From JBAYJT01 sp041664965 (GTDB lineage: Bacteria; Pseudomonadota; Gammaproteobacteria; UBA9339), in the NCBI GenBank assembly GCA_041664965.1, contig JBAYJT010000006.1:1-47594 (forward strand): 47,594 bases of DNA, read 5' to 3'. The stretch's first letter is position 1, and each line of letters opens with the position of its first letter. This document shows, piece after piece, positions 14,836 to 23,082 of this stretch. The notes beneath the pieces were generated by a model. It was not told where the DNA came from. It searched no databases and saw nothing but the letters and a program-made list of their open reading frames with translations. The translations under genes were made by a program, and so were the position numbers.

Positions 14836-14864
14836 TTGACGTACTTTTAAAAAGCACATACAAT
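14836..14864 (+). promoter_or_regulatory. predicted sigma70 promoter of rsgA
   Basis: -35 TTGACG, 17-base spacer, -10 TACAAT, among the best promoter matches in the window. It gives a leader of about 110 bases with two five-codon frames and a small hairpin. Confidence 0.6.
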
Positions 14865-14923
14865 ATTTTTCAAGCTAATCAAACATTCGAGGTTTTTGTT
14901 TTATGAAAATGTACTCTTAAGCA

Positions 14924-14953
14924 GCCCTGCTAAAGGGCAATTATTTATTTTTT
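14924..14953 (+). terminator. small hairpin with T-rich tail in the rsgA leader (possible attenuator)
   Basis: GCCCT-GCTAA-AGGGC (14924-14938) followed by AATTATTTATTTTTTT. The five-pair stem is short for a terminator. It sits after a five-codon frame (14903-14920) and before a second one (14954-14971) whose stop overlaps the rsgA ribosome binding site AGGAG. Confidence 0.35.
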
Positions 14954-14980
14954 TATGCCCATCAATGCTTAGGAGAACAT

Positions 14981-16054
14981 ATGAATTTAATATTACTTGG
15001 ATGGAACGCTAAGTTCCAAGAAACCTTCGACAATTTAAAAGATACTAACTTAATCCCAGCCAGAATAATCAGCGAAGACAAGGGGTCTTACGTTGTAATG
15101 ACTGCAACAAAAGAAATACGCAGCAAAATATCCGGCGCGTATTTCTATACCGCAAAAACACGTATTGACTTACCAGTGGTTGGCGATTGGGTAGCCATTC
15201 AAGCTAGCGGTGAGTTAGCGATTATTCATACCTTACTGCCTAGAAACACATTACTATCCCGTAAAGCCTCTGGGGAAAACACAGAAGAACAACCCCTTGC
15301 TGCAAATATTGATTATGTATTTATTATTTCCGGTCTGGACAAAAATTATAACTTACGCCGCATTGAGCGATACATTACTTTGGCTTGGAATAGCGGAGCT
15401 CAACCTATAATTATTTTAAACAAAGTTGATTTAGTAAATGACAATGAGAAGCTGGACCAAATAGCACACGACATTGAGGCTATAGCATGTAGTCTTCCAG
15501 TGCATTTTATTAGTTCACTCAACAATGAAGGTTTATCGGCTTTAAGTAGTTACTTTTCCAATAATAAAACGGTAGCTTTGCTTGGATCATCCGGGGTTGG
15601 TAAATCAACATTAACTAATACACTGCTCGGCGAAGTTTTACAAAAAACAACAAGTACTCGAGAATCTGATTCTAAAGGGCGTCACACGACCACTAGACGC
15701 CAGCTTTTTCAATTATCAGACGGCGGCATGCTAATAGATACACCAGGAATGAGGGAATTACAGCTATGGGTGGATGAGAATACGATAGACTCGAGTTTTT
15801 CTGACATCGAAACTTTAGCCACAAATTGTCGTTTCCGTGATTGCACGCACAGCCATGAAGTAGGCTGCGCGGTACAAGAAGCGATTGCGCAAAACACACT
15901 CAGCAAAAATCGTCTATCAAATTATTTAAAGATGCAGCGCGAAGCAAAGTACCTTAGCAAACGACAAAAAGAAACATCTTGGGATACTCGCTTAGAGGAT
16001 CGTAAATTTGGTAAACGCCTTCGCAACGCACGTAAACATCTACATGGATTATAA
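14981..16054 (+). CDS. rsgA: small ribosomal subunit biogenesis GTPase RsgA
   Basis: A 357-residue circularly permuted GTPase acting in late 30S maturation. The order is OB fold (to about residue 100), G4 (IILNKVDL), G1 (LLGSSGVGKSTLTN), switch SKGRHTTTRRQL, G3 (LIDTPGMRE), then the zinc-knuckle CRFRDCTHSHEVGCAV. AGGAG precedes ATG 14981 by seven bases. Length is normal. Confidence 0.94.
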   Translation: MNLILLGWNAKFQETFDNLKDTNLIPARIISEDKGSYVVMTATKEIRSKISGAYFYTAKTRIDLPVVGDWVAIQASGELAIIHTLLPRNTLLSRKASGENTEEQPLAANIDYVFIISGLDKNYNLRRIERYITLAWNSGAQPIIILNKVDLVNDNEKLDQIAHDIEAIACSLPVHFISSLNNEGLSALSSYFSNNKTVALLGSSGVGKSTLTNTLLGEVLQKTTSTRESDSKGRHTTTRRQLFQLSDGGMLIDTPGMRELQLWVDENTIDSSFSDIETLATNCRFRDCTHSHEVGCAVQEAIAQNTLSKNRLSNYLKMQREAKYLSKRQKETSWDTRLEDRKFGKRLRNARKHLHGL

Positions 16055-16092
16055 AATTCACCAAAAAATTAGATGACAAACAAATTTGACCG

Positions 16093-16116
16093 TGCTAAGC
16101 TTTTTCGCAGTTAGCA
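16093..16116. promoter_or_regulatory. TGCTAA-N12-TTAGCA inverted repeat before the porin gene
   Basis: Six-base perfect arms in the 103-base gap between rsgA and the porin, just downstream of TTGACC (16086-16091) and followed by TAGATTTTTTTA. It may act as a weak terminator for rsgA or an operator for the porin; no Fur-type box is seen. Confidence 0.3.
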
Positions 16117-16157
16117 TAGATTTTTTTATTAACCATTCAATCTTGGAGATATAACGG

Positions 16158-17600
16158 ATGAAACTTAAACCAATAGTAACTTCTCTAATTGTTCTGGGCC
16201 TTGCTAGCCCAGCCTTTGCTGCTCATAACCATCATGGCAAAGCAACACACAAAGCACCTGCAGCTAAGAAACAAGCTCTTAAAGTGACAAAAAAAGAGCC
16301 AGCGGTCATATCTTCCGCGGTAATGCTACCTCCTATTAGCGATAAATTCCAATCAATCATAGATCAAAACTCGGCTAGCAGCCCAGTTCTAAGTTGTGAT
16401 TGGATTAAAAGAATCGCTGTCGGCGGTTTAATCAATTTTGATGCTTCTTGGGGTAACCGTACTCCAATCGGTTCATTTGCTGATAATTCTGGTAATTCTG
16501 GTAGCAACAGCAATTTCAGAATTGCTAATGCTAACTTATTCGTGGATCCTATCATTAACGATTGGGTGATTGGACACTTGAACTTAGAATACACTGGCAC
16601 ATCACACGACATCACAAAAGCCAGCACTGTATTTGTGAATTCTTATGACCGTACCAACCGCATTCGCGCAGATGAAGCATATTTGACAATTCGTAATTTT
16701 AACCGCTCTCCTCTATACGCTAAATTAGGTTGGCAATATATACCATTCGGAAACTATCAACGTTACCCAATGGTCACCACGCTAACACAAACCTTAGAAC
16801 AAACTAGCGCAGCAACAGCTACTCTTGGTTTGATCTCAGACTTGGGACCTTATGTCCAAGTTTTTGCATTCAATGGCCCTATGGTTAAAAGTAGTGTAAA
16901 CGATGGCACAAAAGTGACTGGTAACTCACAAATCGCTGACTTCGGTGCCAAAATTGGATCTGTTGGTGATTTAGCTGCACTTCGTCTCGACGGCGTCAAT
17001 TACAACATTGATTTATCCTATATTCGCAATATGTTTGATACAGATACTCTATACTCTGCATTCACTACTTCCGCCTCAGGCGGTGTTGTAGATGGCTTAT
17101 CCATCAAGAATGATTTAGGTGCTGATAGGGTTGGTGGTTTGGCTGCTCACCTTGGCTTGAATTATAAGTCAGTAGATTTTGCTGCTGATTATGCCGGCGC
17201 CTTGGGCAACATGATGCAGAACAATTGGTTACAGAACTGGTCTGATACTTTATCCACAACCTCAGAAAGTTCTCGTCTTTGGGCTGCTGGTTTAGGAGCT
17301 GGATATGCATTCCCAGTACTTAGCCATGCATCTAGATTGGGCTTAAGCTATCAATGGACTGGTAATGGTCAATTTACCAACGATGTTGCGTTAGCTTCTG
17401 GTGTAATAGCCAACACTTGGGATCCAAGCATATTCTCTATGCCCCACAATCGTTGGTTGCTAGATTACAAAGTCAACATCTTAAAGAACACAGATTTAGG
17501 ATTTGCTCTCGCTTACGATAGAAGCTATCCATATCGTAATTCCAGCAGTGACATTCGTAAATCTACTACAGCTTTGATGCGAGTTTCTGCTCAATTCTAA
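16158..17600 (+). CDS. outer-membrane beta-barrel protein, LbtU/DUF3573-like porin
   Basis: A 480-residue exported protein. The signal peptide ends near SPAFA (residue 21). A His/Lys/Ala-rich linker follows (residues 22-48), then alternating amphipathic strands to a C-terminal Phe (ALMRVSAQF), typical of Bam-assembled barrels. The block RADEAYLTI, LYAKLGWQYIPFGNYQRY and TATLGLISD resembles the Legionella LbtU siderophore-porin family and Francisella DUF3573 proteins, though their N-terminal coiled coil is not evident. Transport of an iron chelate or another small solute is inference only. Single gene ending in a strong terminator. Confidence 0.6.
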   Translation: MKLKPIVTSLIVLGLASPAFAAHNHHGKATHKAPAAKKQALKVTKKEPAVISSAVMLPPISDKFQSIIDQNSASSPVLSCDWIKRIAVGGLINFDASWGNRTPIGSFADNSGNSGSNSNFRIANANLFVDPIINDWVIGHLNLEYTGTSHDITKASTVFVNSYDRTNRIRADEAYLTIRNFNRSPLYAKLGWQYIPFGNYQRYPMVTTLTQTLEQTSAATATLGLISDLGPYVQVFAFNGPMVKSSVNDGTKVTGNSQIADFGAKIGSVGDLAALRLDGVNYNIDLSYIRNMFDTDTLYSAFTTSASGGVVDGLSIKNDLGADRVGGLAAHLGLNYKSVDFAADYAGALGNMMQNNWLQNWSDTLSTTSESSRLWAAGLGAGYAFPVLSHASRLGLSYQWTGNGQFTNDVALASGVIANTWDPSIFSMPHNRWLLDYKVNILKNTDLGFALAYDRSYPYRNSSSDIRKSTTALMRVSAQF

Positions 17601-17617
17601 ACTTTAGTAATGGAAAC

Positions 17618-17658
17618 AAAATAGGGCGCAAGGTTTTTTATCTTCGCCCTATTTTTTT
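17618..17658 (+). terminator. intrinsic terminator after the porin gene
   Basis: Stem ATAGGGCG/CGCCCTAT with a 16-base loop, followed by a run of T. Positioned 17 bases after the stop codon. Confidence 0.85.
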
Positions 17659-17663
17659 ACCCA

Positions 17664-17703
17664 AAAACATGTCTATGCGTTTTCCTTTAAAATCAATGAG
17701 TTA
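17664..17703 (+). repeat. 40-bp interspersed repeat, copy 5
   Basis: AAAACATGTCTA, TGCGTTTTCCTTTAA, AATCAATGAGTTA (perfect IHF consensus). It fills most of the 64 bases between the porin terminator and the lipB start. Confidence 0.9.
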
Positions 17704-17722
17704 GAAAATAAAAGTAAGTTCA

Positions 17723-18343
17723 ATGAAAATTATTACCAAAAACTTTCCGAAACGTCCTTATGACGAAGTATGGCAGGAAATGCGTAATTTCACTGTTAAG
17801 AGAGACGTTAATACACCTGATGAAATTTGGTTTCTAGAACACCCACCCGTATTCACACAAGGACAAGCTGGTAAACCAGAACACATCTTGTGCCCGGGGG
17901 ACATACCCGTCGTCCAAACTGATCGTGGCGGACAAGTAACTTATCACGGCCCGGGACAGCTGATGGTTTATGTTTTGGTAGACTTGCGTCGACGCGGCCT
18001 TGGGGTGAGAGATTTTGTGAGTATTTTAGAAAATTCTGTTATTCAGACTTTAGCTGAATACGGTTTAACTGCCGCTAACCGCCCCGATGCTCCTGGTGTT
18101 TACGTAGATGGCGCAAAAATTTGTTCCATTGGGCTTAAAATAAGCCGTGGCTGCAGCTATCACGGCATTGCTTTTAATGTTGTAAATAACTTAGAACCAT
18201 TCTCACGCATTAATCCATGCGGCTTTAAACAGCTTCGTATGTGTAAAGTTGCCGATTTTATTCCTACAATAAATATAGACGATGTAAAAAACAAATTAGC
18301 GCTAGCTTTAGAGAGAGAATTCCAACATGCCAATCTTGCATAA
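17723..18343 (+). CDS. lipB: octanoyl-[acyl-carrier-protein]:protein octanoyltransferase
   Basis: A 206-residue cytoplasmic enzyme moving octanoate from ACP to lipoyl domains such as GcvH. Motifs are TDRGGQVTYHGPGQLMVYVL, DRPDAPG-like NRPDAPGVYV, the catalytic Lys in DGAKICSIGLKI and the catalytic Cys in INPCGFKQL. Starts 20 bases after repeat copy 5, overlaps lipA by 17 bases. No classic -35/-10 pair is visible between the upstream terminator and the start, outside the repeat. Confidence 0.95.
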   Translation: MKIITKNFPKRPYDEVWQEMRNFTVKRDVNTPDEIWFLEHPPVFTQGQAGKPEHILCPGDIPVVQTDRGGQVTYHGPGQLMVYVLVDLRRRGLGVRDFVSILENSVIQTLAEYGLTAANRPDAPGVYVDGAKICSIGLKISRGCSYHGIAFNVVNNLEPFSRINPCGFKQLRMCKVADFIPTINIDDVKNKLALALEREFQHANLA

Positions 18344-19175
18344 ACCTAATTGGATTCGCAGCAAATGGCCTTGTAATCCAGAAATTACTAAACTTAAAAA
18401 ATTACTGCGCGAAAAAGGCTTAGCCACTGTTTGTGAAGAAGCGGCCTGCCCTAATTTAGGCGAATGTTTCGCCTGCGGTACCGCGACTTTTATGATTATG
18501 GGAGATACTTGCACGCGCAATTGTCGCTTTTGTAATGTTAAACACGGCAAACCTGGAGCTTTAGACCAAAATGAACCGCAAATGCTAGCCGAAGCTGCCA
18601 CACACTTAAAACTCAAATATGTTGTGATTACTTCAGTCACGCGCGATGATTTATCAGATGGCGGAGCCTCTCACTTTGCCGCTTGCATTCACACTTTGCG
18701 CAAAGCTGCACCCAACGTTAAAGTAGAGATTCTAACGCCAGATTTTCGCTATTGCATGGACAGCGCTTTAGAAATTCTTTCCATAAACCCACCAGATGTT
18801 TTCAATCACAACATCGAAACAGTGCCAAATTTATATCCAAAAGTTCGCCCCAGTGCTGATTATAAAACATCTTTGCTTTTGTTAGAAAAACACAAGAAAT
18901 TACATCCTAATATTCCAACCAAATCAGGAATTATGCTCGGTTTAGGCGAAACGAAAGAAGAAGTGTCGCAAGTTCTCAAAGATTTAAGAAAGAAAGGAGT
19001 AAGTATGCTTACTTTAGGGCAATATTTGCAGCCAACACGCGACCATTTGGCAGTCGAGCGCTATATAACTCCGGAAGAATTCCAAAATTACAAAGCACTC
19101 GCTCTAGGCTTGGGATTTACAAACGTATCCAGCGCGCCGCTAGTACGTTCGTCCTATCATGCAGAAAATCAATAA
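18327..19175 (+). CDS. lipA: lipoyl synthase (radical SAM)
   Basis: A 282-residue enzyme inserting two sulfur atoms into octanoyl groups. The auxiliary cluster ligands are Cys36, Cys41 and Cys47; the radical-SAM CX3CX2C is Cys62, Cys66 and Cys69 (DTCTRNCRFCNV). The C-terminal serine stretch SSAPLVRSSYHAE supplies the Ser ligand of the auxiliary cluster. Together with lipB it supplies the lipoyl group of GcvH encoded at 43422. Ends two bases from the convergent ferritin gene. Confidence 0.96.
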   Translation: MPILHKPNWIRSKWPCNPEITKLKKLLREKGLATVCEEAACPNLGECFACGTATFMIMGDTCTRNCRFCNVKHGKPGALDQNEPQMLAEAATHLKLKYVVITSVTRDDLSDGGASHFAACIHTLRKAAPNVKVEILTPDFRYCMDSALEILSINPPDVFNHNIETVPNLYPKVRPSADYKTSLLLLEKHKKLHPNIPTKSGIMLGLGETKEEVSQVLKDLRKKGVSMLTLGQYLQPTRDHLAVERYITPEEFQNYKALALGLGFTNVSSAPLVRSSYHAENQ

Positions 19176-19177
19176 AT

Positions 19178-19666
19178 TTAGGCGCGTTTTGCCAATTCAG
19201 CATCCAGCATTAACAGAGCAGCGTTATTTTCGCCAATCAAAGCTAGTTTTTGCAAAATTTCGCTAGCATTAGCTTCTTCTTCTACCTGTTCATCCACAAA
19301 CCATTGTAGAAAAGAGCTGGAAGCATAATCCTTAATTTCAACAGCTAAAGCGACCAAACCATGGATTAGGTGTGTAACTTTCTGTTCGTGCTCAAAAGCA
19401 GCTTCAAAAACCGCGTATGGCGACTCCCAATGCGTTTCTGGGCTATCAATTGCCGTTAGGGTCACTACCCAGCCTCTATCAATCATAAAGCCATAGAATT
19501 TCATGGCATGGGCTCTTTCTTCATCTGCCTGCTTTTTCATCCAATTTGCAAAACCTTTAAGGTTATTGGAATCAAAATAAGCTGCCATGGAAAGATAAAG
19601 ATACGAAGAATAAAGCTCCGCATTGATTTGCTTGTTTAAGGCAACCGCCATTTTGTCATTGTGCAT
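19178..19666 (-). CDS. ftnA: non-haem ferritin
   Basis: A 162-residue iron-storage protein assembling into a 24-mer shell. Ferroxidase residues are in NAELYSSYLYLSMAAYFD, ADEERAHAMKFYGFM and WFVDEQVEEEANA. ATG 19666 with AGGAG seven bases upstream is preferred to a start 90 bases further out, which would cross the promoter. Convergent with lipA, divergent from rplU. Confidence 0.93.
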   Translation of the reverse strand: MHNDKMAVALNKQINAELYSSYLYLSMAAYFDSNNLKGFANWMKKQADEERAHAMKFYGFMIDRGWVVTLTAIDSPETHWESPYAVFEAAFEHEQKVTHLIHGLVALAVEIKDYASSSFLQWFVDEQVEEEANASEILQKLALIGENNAALLMLDAELAKRA

Positions 19667-19705
19667 ATTATTTCTCCTAATAAAACCAACTAAGACTGGA
19701 GAAAG

Positions 19706-19734
19706 ATTATATGTCGTCCCGTCCGAGATGAAAA
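19706..19734 (-). promoter_or_regulatory. predicted promoter of the ferritin gene
   Basis: Minus strand: -35 TTTTCA (19734-19729), 17-base spacer, -10 TATAAT (19711-19706). No clear Fur box overlaps it. Confidence 0.5.
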
Positions 19735-19749
19735 GTTTTTCCGCTATAG

Positions 19750-19789
19750 AAAACATGTCTATGGATTTTCTTTATAAATCAATAAGTTA
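19750..19789 (+). repeat. 40-bp interspersed repeat, copy 6
   Basis: AAAACATGTCTA, TGGATTTTCTTTATA, AATCAATAAGTTA (perfect IHF consensus). Lies between the divergent ferritin and rplU genes, oriented toward rplU, 15 bases upstream of the ferritin -35. Confidence 0.9.
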
Positions 19790-19830
19790 TATTTATAAGT
19801 TGGGTTCCGACCAGTTGAAGAAGAACTTCC

Positions 19831-19859
19831 TTGCCTAAAAAGCAGTTATTGCGTAGAAT
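19831..19859 (+). promoter_or_regulatory. predicted sigma70 promoter of rplU-rpmA
   Basis: -35 TTGCCT, 17-base spacer, -10 TAGAAT; leader of about 30 bases before ATG 19896. Confidence 0.55.
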
Positions 19860-19895
19860 ACCAGCCTAAATTTTTCAAAGTTTGTGGAGAAAATC

Positions 19896-20210
19896 ATGTA
19901 CGCAGTCATAGTAAGCGGCGGCAAGCAATATAAGGTCGCACCGAACGATGTTATCGAAATCGAAAAATTAGATGTCGAAGCTGGCTCTAAAGTTGAGTTT
20001 GACAATGTTTTAATGTTCGCAGAAGGCGAAAACGTTCAAATCGGTACGCCAAATCTTTCTAACATCAAAGTCAAAGGCGAACTAGTCGAACACGGCCGCG
20101 GCGATAAAGTTAGCATAATTAAATTCCGCAGACGTAAACATTTTATGAAACGCGCCGGACATAGGCAGCATTTCAGCGCAGTCAAAATCACTGCAATCGA
20201 TAAAGTTTAA
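19896..20210 (+). CDS. rplU: 50S ribosomal protein L21
   Basis: A 104-residue large-subunit protein (E. coli 103). Starts MYAVIVSGGKQYKV and contains VKGELVEHGRGDKVSIIKFR and KRAGHRQHFSAVKI. GGAG lies seven bases before ATG 19896; the GTG four codons upstream is part of that ribosome binding site. Confidence 0.97.
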   Translation: MYAVIVSGGKQYKVAPNDVIEIEKLDVEAGSKVEFDNVLMFAEGENVQIGTPNLSNIKVKGELVEHGRGDKVSIIKFRRRKHFMKRAGHRQHFSAVKITAIDKV

Positions 20211-20236
20211 AGGTTTTTTGGTAAGAGGTTAATCTC

Positions 20237-20494
20237 ATGGCTCATAAAAAAGCAGGCGGTAGTACTCGAAACGGTCGCGATTCTAACCCAAAAATGCTCG
20301 GCGTAAAACGCTTTGGCAGTGAATTAGTCAAGGCTGGTAACATTTTGGTCCGTCAACGCGGCACAAAGTTTCACCCTGGCATGAACGTTGGCATAGGCCG
20401 TGATCACACACTGTTCGCCTTAATAGAAGGTTTGGTGAAATTTACTCGTCGCGGCAGCAAACAAAGATGTTATGTGAGCGTGGAGAAAGCTTAG
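20237..20494 (+). CDS. rpmA: 50S ribosomal protein L27
   Basis: An 85-residue protein whose N-terminal tail MAHKKAGGSTRNGRDS reaches the peptidyl-transferase centre; no cleavable Firmicutes-type extension. The usual downstream obg/cgtA is absent and the gene overlaps by four bases the end of the polysaccharide cluster coming from the other strand. Confidence 0.97.
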   Translation: MAHKKAGGSTRNGRDSNPKMLGVKRFGSELVKAGNILVRQRGTKFHPGMNVGIGRDHTLFALIEGLVKFTRRGSKQRCYVSVEKA

Positions 20495-21891
20495 TAAGCG
20501 TTCTTGTTCACAAATCCCTTAAAGATTGTCAGAAAAATTATCTTCAAATCAAATCCAAGTGACCAATGCGTAATATAGTATAGATCGCATTCTATGCGTT
20601 TTACTAGATCAGTATTGCCACGCCAGCCGTTTACCTGTGCCCAACCCGTGATTCCTGCTTTTACTAAATGTTTTTTCATGTAACCAGGAATCTCATGCTT
20701 AAATTTATCCACAAATTCTGGACGCTCAGGACGCGGTCCCACAATGGACATATCACCATTTAGTACATTAATAAACTGCGGAAGCTCATCAAGGCTAGTT
20801 TTCCGCAAAAACGCCCCTATTTTAGTCGCTCTTTGATCGTCTTGTTTAGCCCAAACAGCTCCGGTTTTGCTCTCAGCGTTTACTGGCATAGATCTAAATT
20901 TAAGCATTTCAAACGCTTTTCCGTTCCAACTTATACGCTTTTGCTTGTAAAAAACTGGACCCGGAGAACTGAGTTTAACCAAAAGAGAAATAATTAAAAA
21001 TAATGGGCTTAATAAAAATAAAATCAGGGCAGACAATAACTTATCTTCTATAGCCTTAATTATTATGCTGGAACCAACAATCGGAGAAGCCACCATATTA
21101 ATTACAGGCATGCCTAAAATTTCCGATACGGAATGATTAATTAGTTCCGCACCAAAAATACTTGGGAAAAAACGAATAGTAATAACGTTGTTCCTAGATG
21201 CTAACATAACTTTATTTAGCTCCTCATGTGTTATTCCAGCTTCACCGGCAAGCCAAACCTCATCTACCTGATCTCTTTTAATTTCCTCCGCGAAGTCGCT
21301 GTTAATAATATGAACAGGGACTTTTTCAATGTATTTATCGCGTACATTGCCTAGAGAACTATACACAGCTACAACATGATATCCACTCCATAAAGATCCT
21401 TGAATATGTTGGATAATTTCTTGAGCATGTTTGCATGTTCCAATAATAACGATGCGTTTTTGATTCAAATCACGCTTCCGCATGATACCCAATAAGCTTT
21501 TAAGGGAGATTCTAAAAACGATAAATAAGCTAAGAGCCAACGCATGCCAAGATAAAAACCATGCACGCGAAAAATAGGCTCCTGTTTTTGTAATAAAAGA
21601 AATAGCCGCTAACACAACCATAACGGTAATCAAAGCTATGCAAATTGAGCGAACGTAAGAAAATATACTCTTACCACGTAAAGATAAATATATCCCAAAC
21701 GCAGAAAAAATCGGTACAAGAACAATCAAAGCCATTGTTATCGATATTTTATAAAGAAATCCCAAAGAAAAAGAGCCAAACTGCCAATAAAAAGCCAAAA
21801 TAGCAGCAACACCATACAATAAAATATCTATAGCCTTAACTAATAAAGACAAGAGGGACGAATAATTTTTGATAGTAATTTTCTTAGACAT
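20491..21891 (-). CDS. undecaprenyl-phosphate sugar phosphotransferase (WcaJ/PglC superfamily)
   Basis: A 466-residue polyprenyl glycosylphosphotransferase starting a surface glycan by transferring a sugar-1-phosphate to undecaprenyl phosphate. N-terminal half: four membrane helices and a nucleotide-binding-like domain (about 145-250). C-terminal half: the catalytic sugar-transferase domain with SSPGPVFYKQKRISWNGK, LRKTSLDELPQFINVLNGDM, SIVGPRPERPEF and ITGWAQVNGWRG. Length and layout fit WcaJ-type enzymes using UDP-glucose or UDP-galactose, but the sugar cannot be read from sequence. Last gene of the cluster; six bases after the GT4 gene. Confidence 0.9.
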   Translation of the reverse strand: MSKKITIKNYSSLLSLLVKAIDILLYGVAAILAFYWQFGSFSLGFLYKISITMALIVLVPIFSAFGIYLSLRGKSIFSYVRSICIALITVMVVLAAISFITKTGAYFSRAWFLSWHALALSLFIVFRISLKSLLGIMRKRDLNQKRIVIIGTCKHAQEIIQHIQGSLWSGYHVVAVYSSLGNVRDKYIEKVPVHIINSDFAEEIKRDQVDEVWLAGEAGITHEELNKVMLASRNNVITIRFFPSIFGAELINHSVSEILGMPVINMVASPIVGSSIIIKAIEDKLLSALILFLLSPLFLIISLLVKLSSPGPVFYKQKRISWNGKAFEMLKFRSMPVNAESKTGAVWAKQDDQRATKIGAFLRKTSLDELPQFINVLNGDMSIVGPRPERPEFVDKFKHEIPGYMKKHLVKAGITGWAQVNGWRGNTDLVKRIECDLYYITHWSLGFDLKIIFLTIFKGFVNKNAY

Positions 21892-21897
21892 AAACTA

Positions 21898-23022
21898 TTA
21901 GAAAAAATTTAATGCTTTCGCTTCTACGATTTTTTCAAATTGATCGCGAAAAAGTTCAGGCGTAAATCGAACCGCACTAGCGCGACAATTCTTTGGCTTT
22001 ATTTTACTAGCATTACTTTCAAATTCCAAAACCGCATTCTGTAGTGAACCCACAGTTTGCTCATCAAAAAATACCCCAGTTGGATTTTTGTTATCCAAAC
22101 CGCGTACAGTCTCAAGCACACCACCTTTTTTAAAGGCAATCACAGGAGTACCACAAGCTTGAGCTTCAACAGGAGCAATACCAAAATCCTCTTCCGCAGC
22201 AAAAACAAACGCTTTCGCTCGCTGCATATAATCACATAGTACTTTAGAATCTTTAAACCCAAGAAGGGTTATATTTTTAGAGGCAAGCTTTTTTACTTCA
22301 GCCATTTGCGGGCCATCACCAATAACAATTAGTTTTTTACTGGGCAACCGAGAAAAAGCCTCTACTATGAGGTCAACTTTTTTGTAAGGCACCAAACGTG
22401 AAGCCGTTAAATAAAAATCTTCTTTATCCTCCCGCACAGAAAAAAAGCTGGTGTCAACTGGCGGATATATAACAACCGAGTTACGCCTATAATTTTTCTT
22501 AACTCTCCTTTGGATAAACATAGAGTTAGAGATGAACTCATCAACGCTATTTACCGTGCGTAAATCCCAAATTCGCATCTTATGTAAAATTCGTCTTGCA
22601 AGCCAAGATTTAACACCCCTATCTAAACCAGATTCCTTCAAGTACTGATGCTGCAAATCCCAGGCATATCGCATTGGAGAATGTATATAGCTAATGTGCA
22701 ATTGATCCGGACCGGTAATCACACCTTTAGCAACGGCATGAGAACTAGAAATTACTAAATCGTAAGAACTTAGATCCAATTGTTCAATTGCAAGCGGCAT
22801 TAGAGACAAATAATTGCGGTATTTAGAACGAGCAAAAGGAAGCTTTTGAATAAACGTCGTCGTTGCCCGCTTACCCATAAAATGTTTTTTCCTGGTAGAT
22901 TCGTCTAAAAAATCTACTACAGAAAACAAATCAGCATCTGGATAACAAAGCAAAATTTGCTCCAGTACTCGCTCAGCCCCAGCAAAAGAAACTAACCAGT
23001 CATGTACGATTGCGGTTTTCAT
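21898..23022 (-). CDS. GT4-family glycosyltransferase
   Basis: A 374-residue GT-B glycosyltransferase. N-terminal AIVHDWLVSFAGAERVLEQI binds the acceptor side; the donor site has VPYKKVDLIVEAF, LIVIGDGPQM and the EX7E region EDFGIAPVEAQACGTPVIAF. The family includes mannosyltransferases of the WbaZ type, and GDP-sugars are made in this cluster, but donor and linkage are not known. ATG 23022 fits the family N-terminus; GGAG is a little far upstream. Confidence 0.87.
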   Translation of the reverse strand: MKTAIVHDWLVSFAGAERVLEQILLCYPDADLFSVVDFLDESTRKKHFMGKRATTTFIQKLPFARSKYRNYLSLMPLAIEQLDLSSYDLVISSSHAVAKGVITGPDQLHISYIHSPMRYAWDLQHQYLKESGLDRGVKSWLARRILHKMRIWDLRTVNSVDEFISNSMFIQRRVKKNYRRNSVVIYPPVDTSFFSVREDKEDFYLTASRLVPYKKVDLIVEAFSRLPSKKLIVIGDGPQMAEVKKLASKNITLLGFKDSKVLCDYMQRAKAFVFAAEEDFGIAPVEAQACGTPVIAFKKGGVLETVRGLDNKNPTGVFFDEQTVGSLQNAVLEFESNASKIKPKNCRASAVRFTPELFRDQFEKIVEAKALNFF

Positions 23023-23082
23023 AGCCAAACACTCTCCTTCCCCTGCTAAGGTGTGACCATATTGCATGTAGCAATCTGTATG

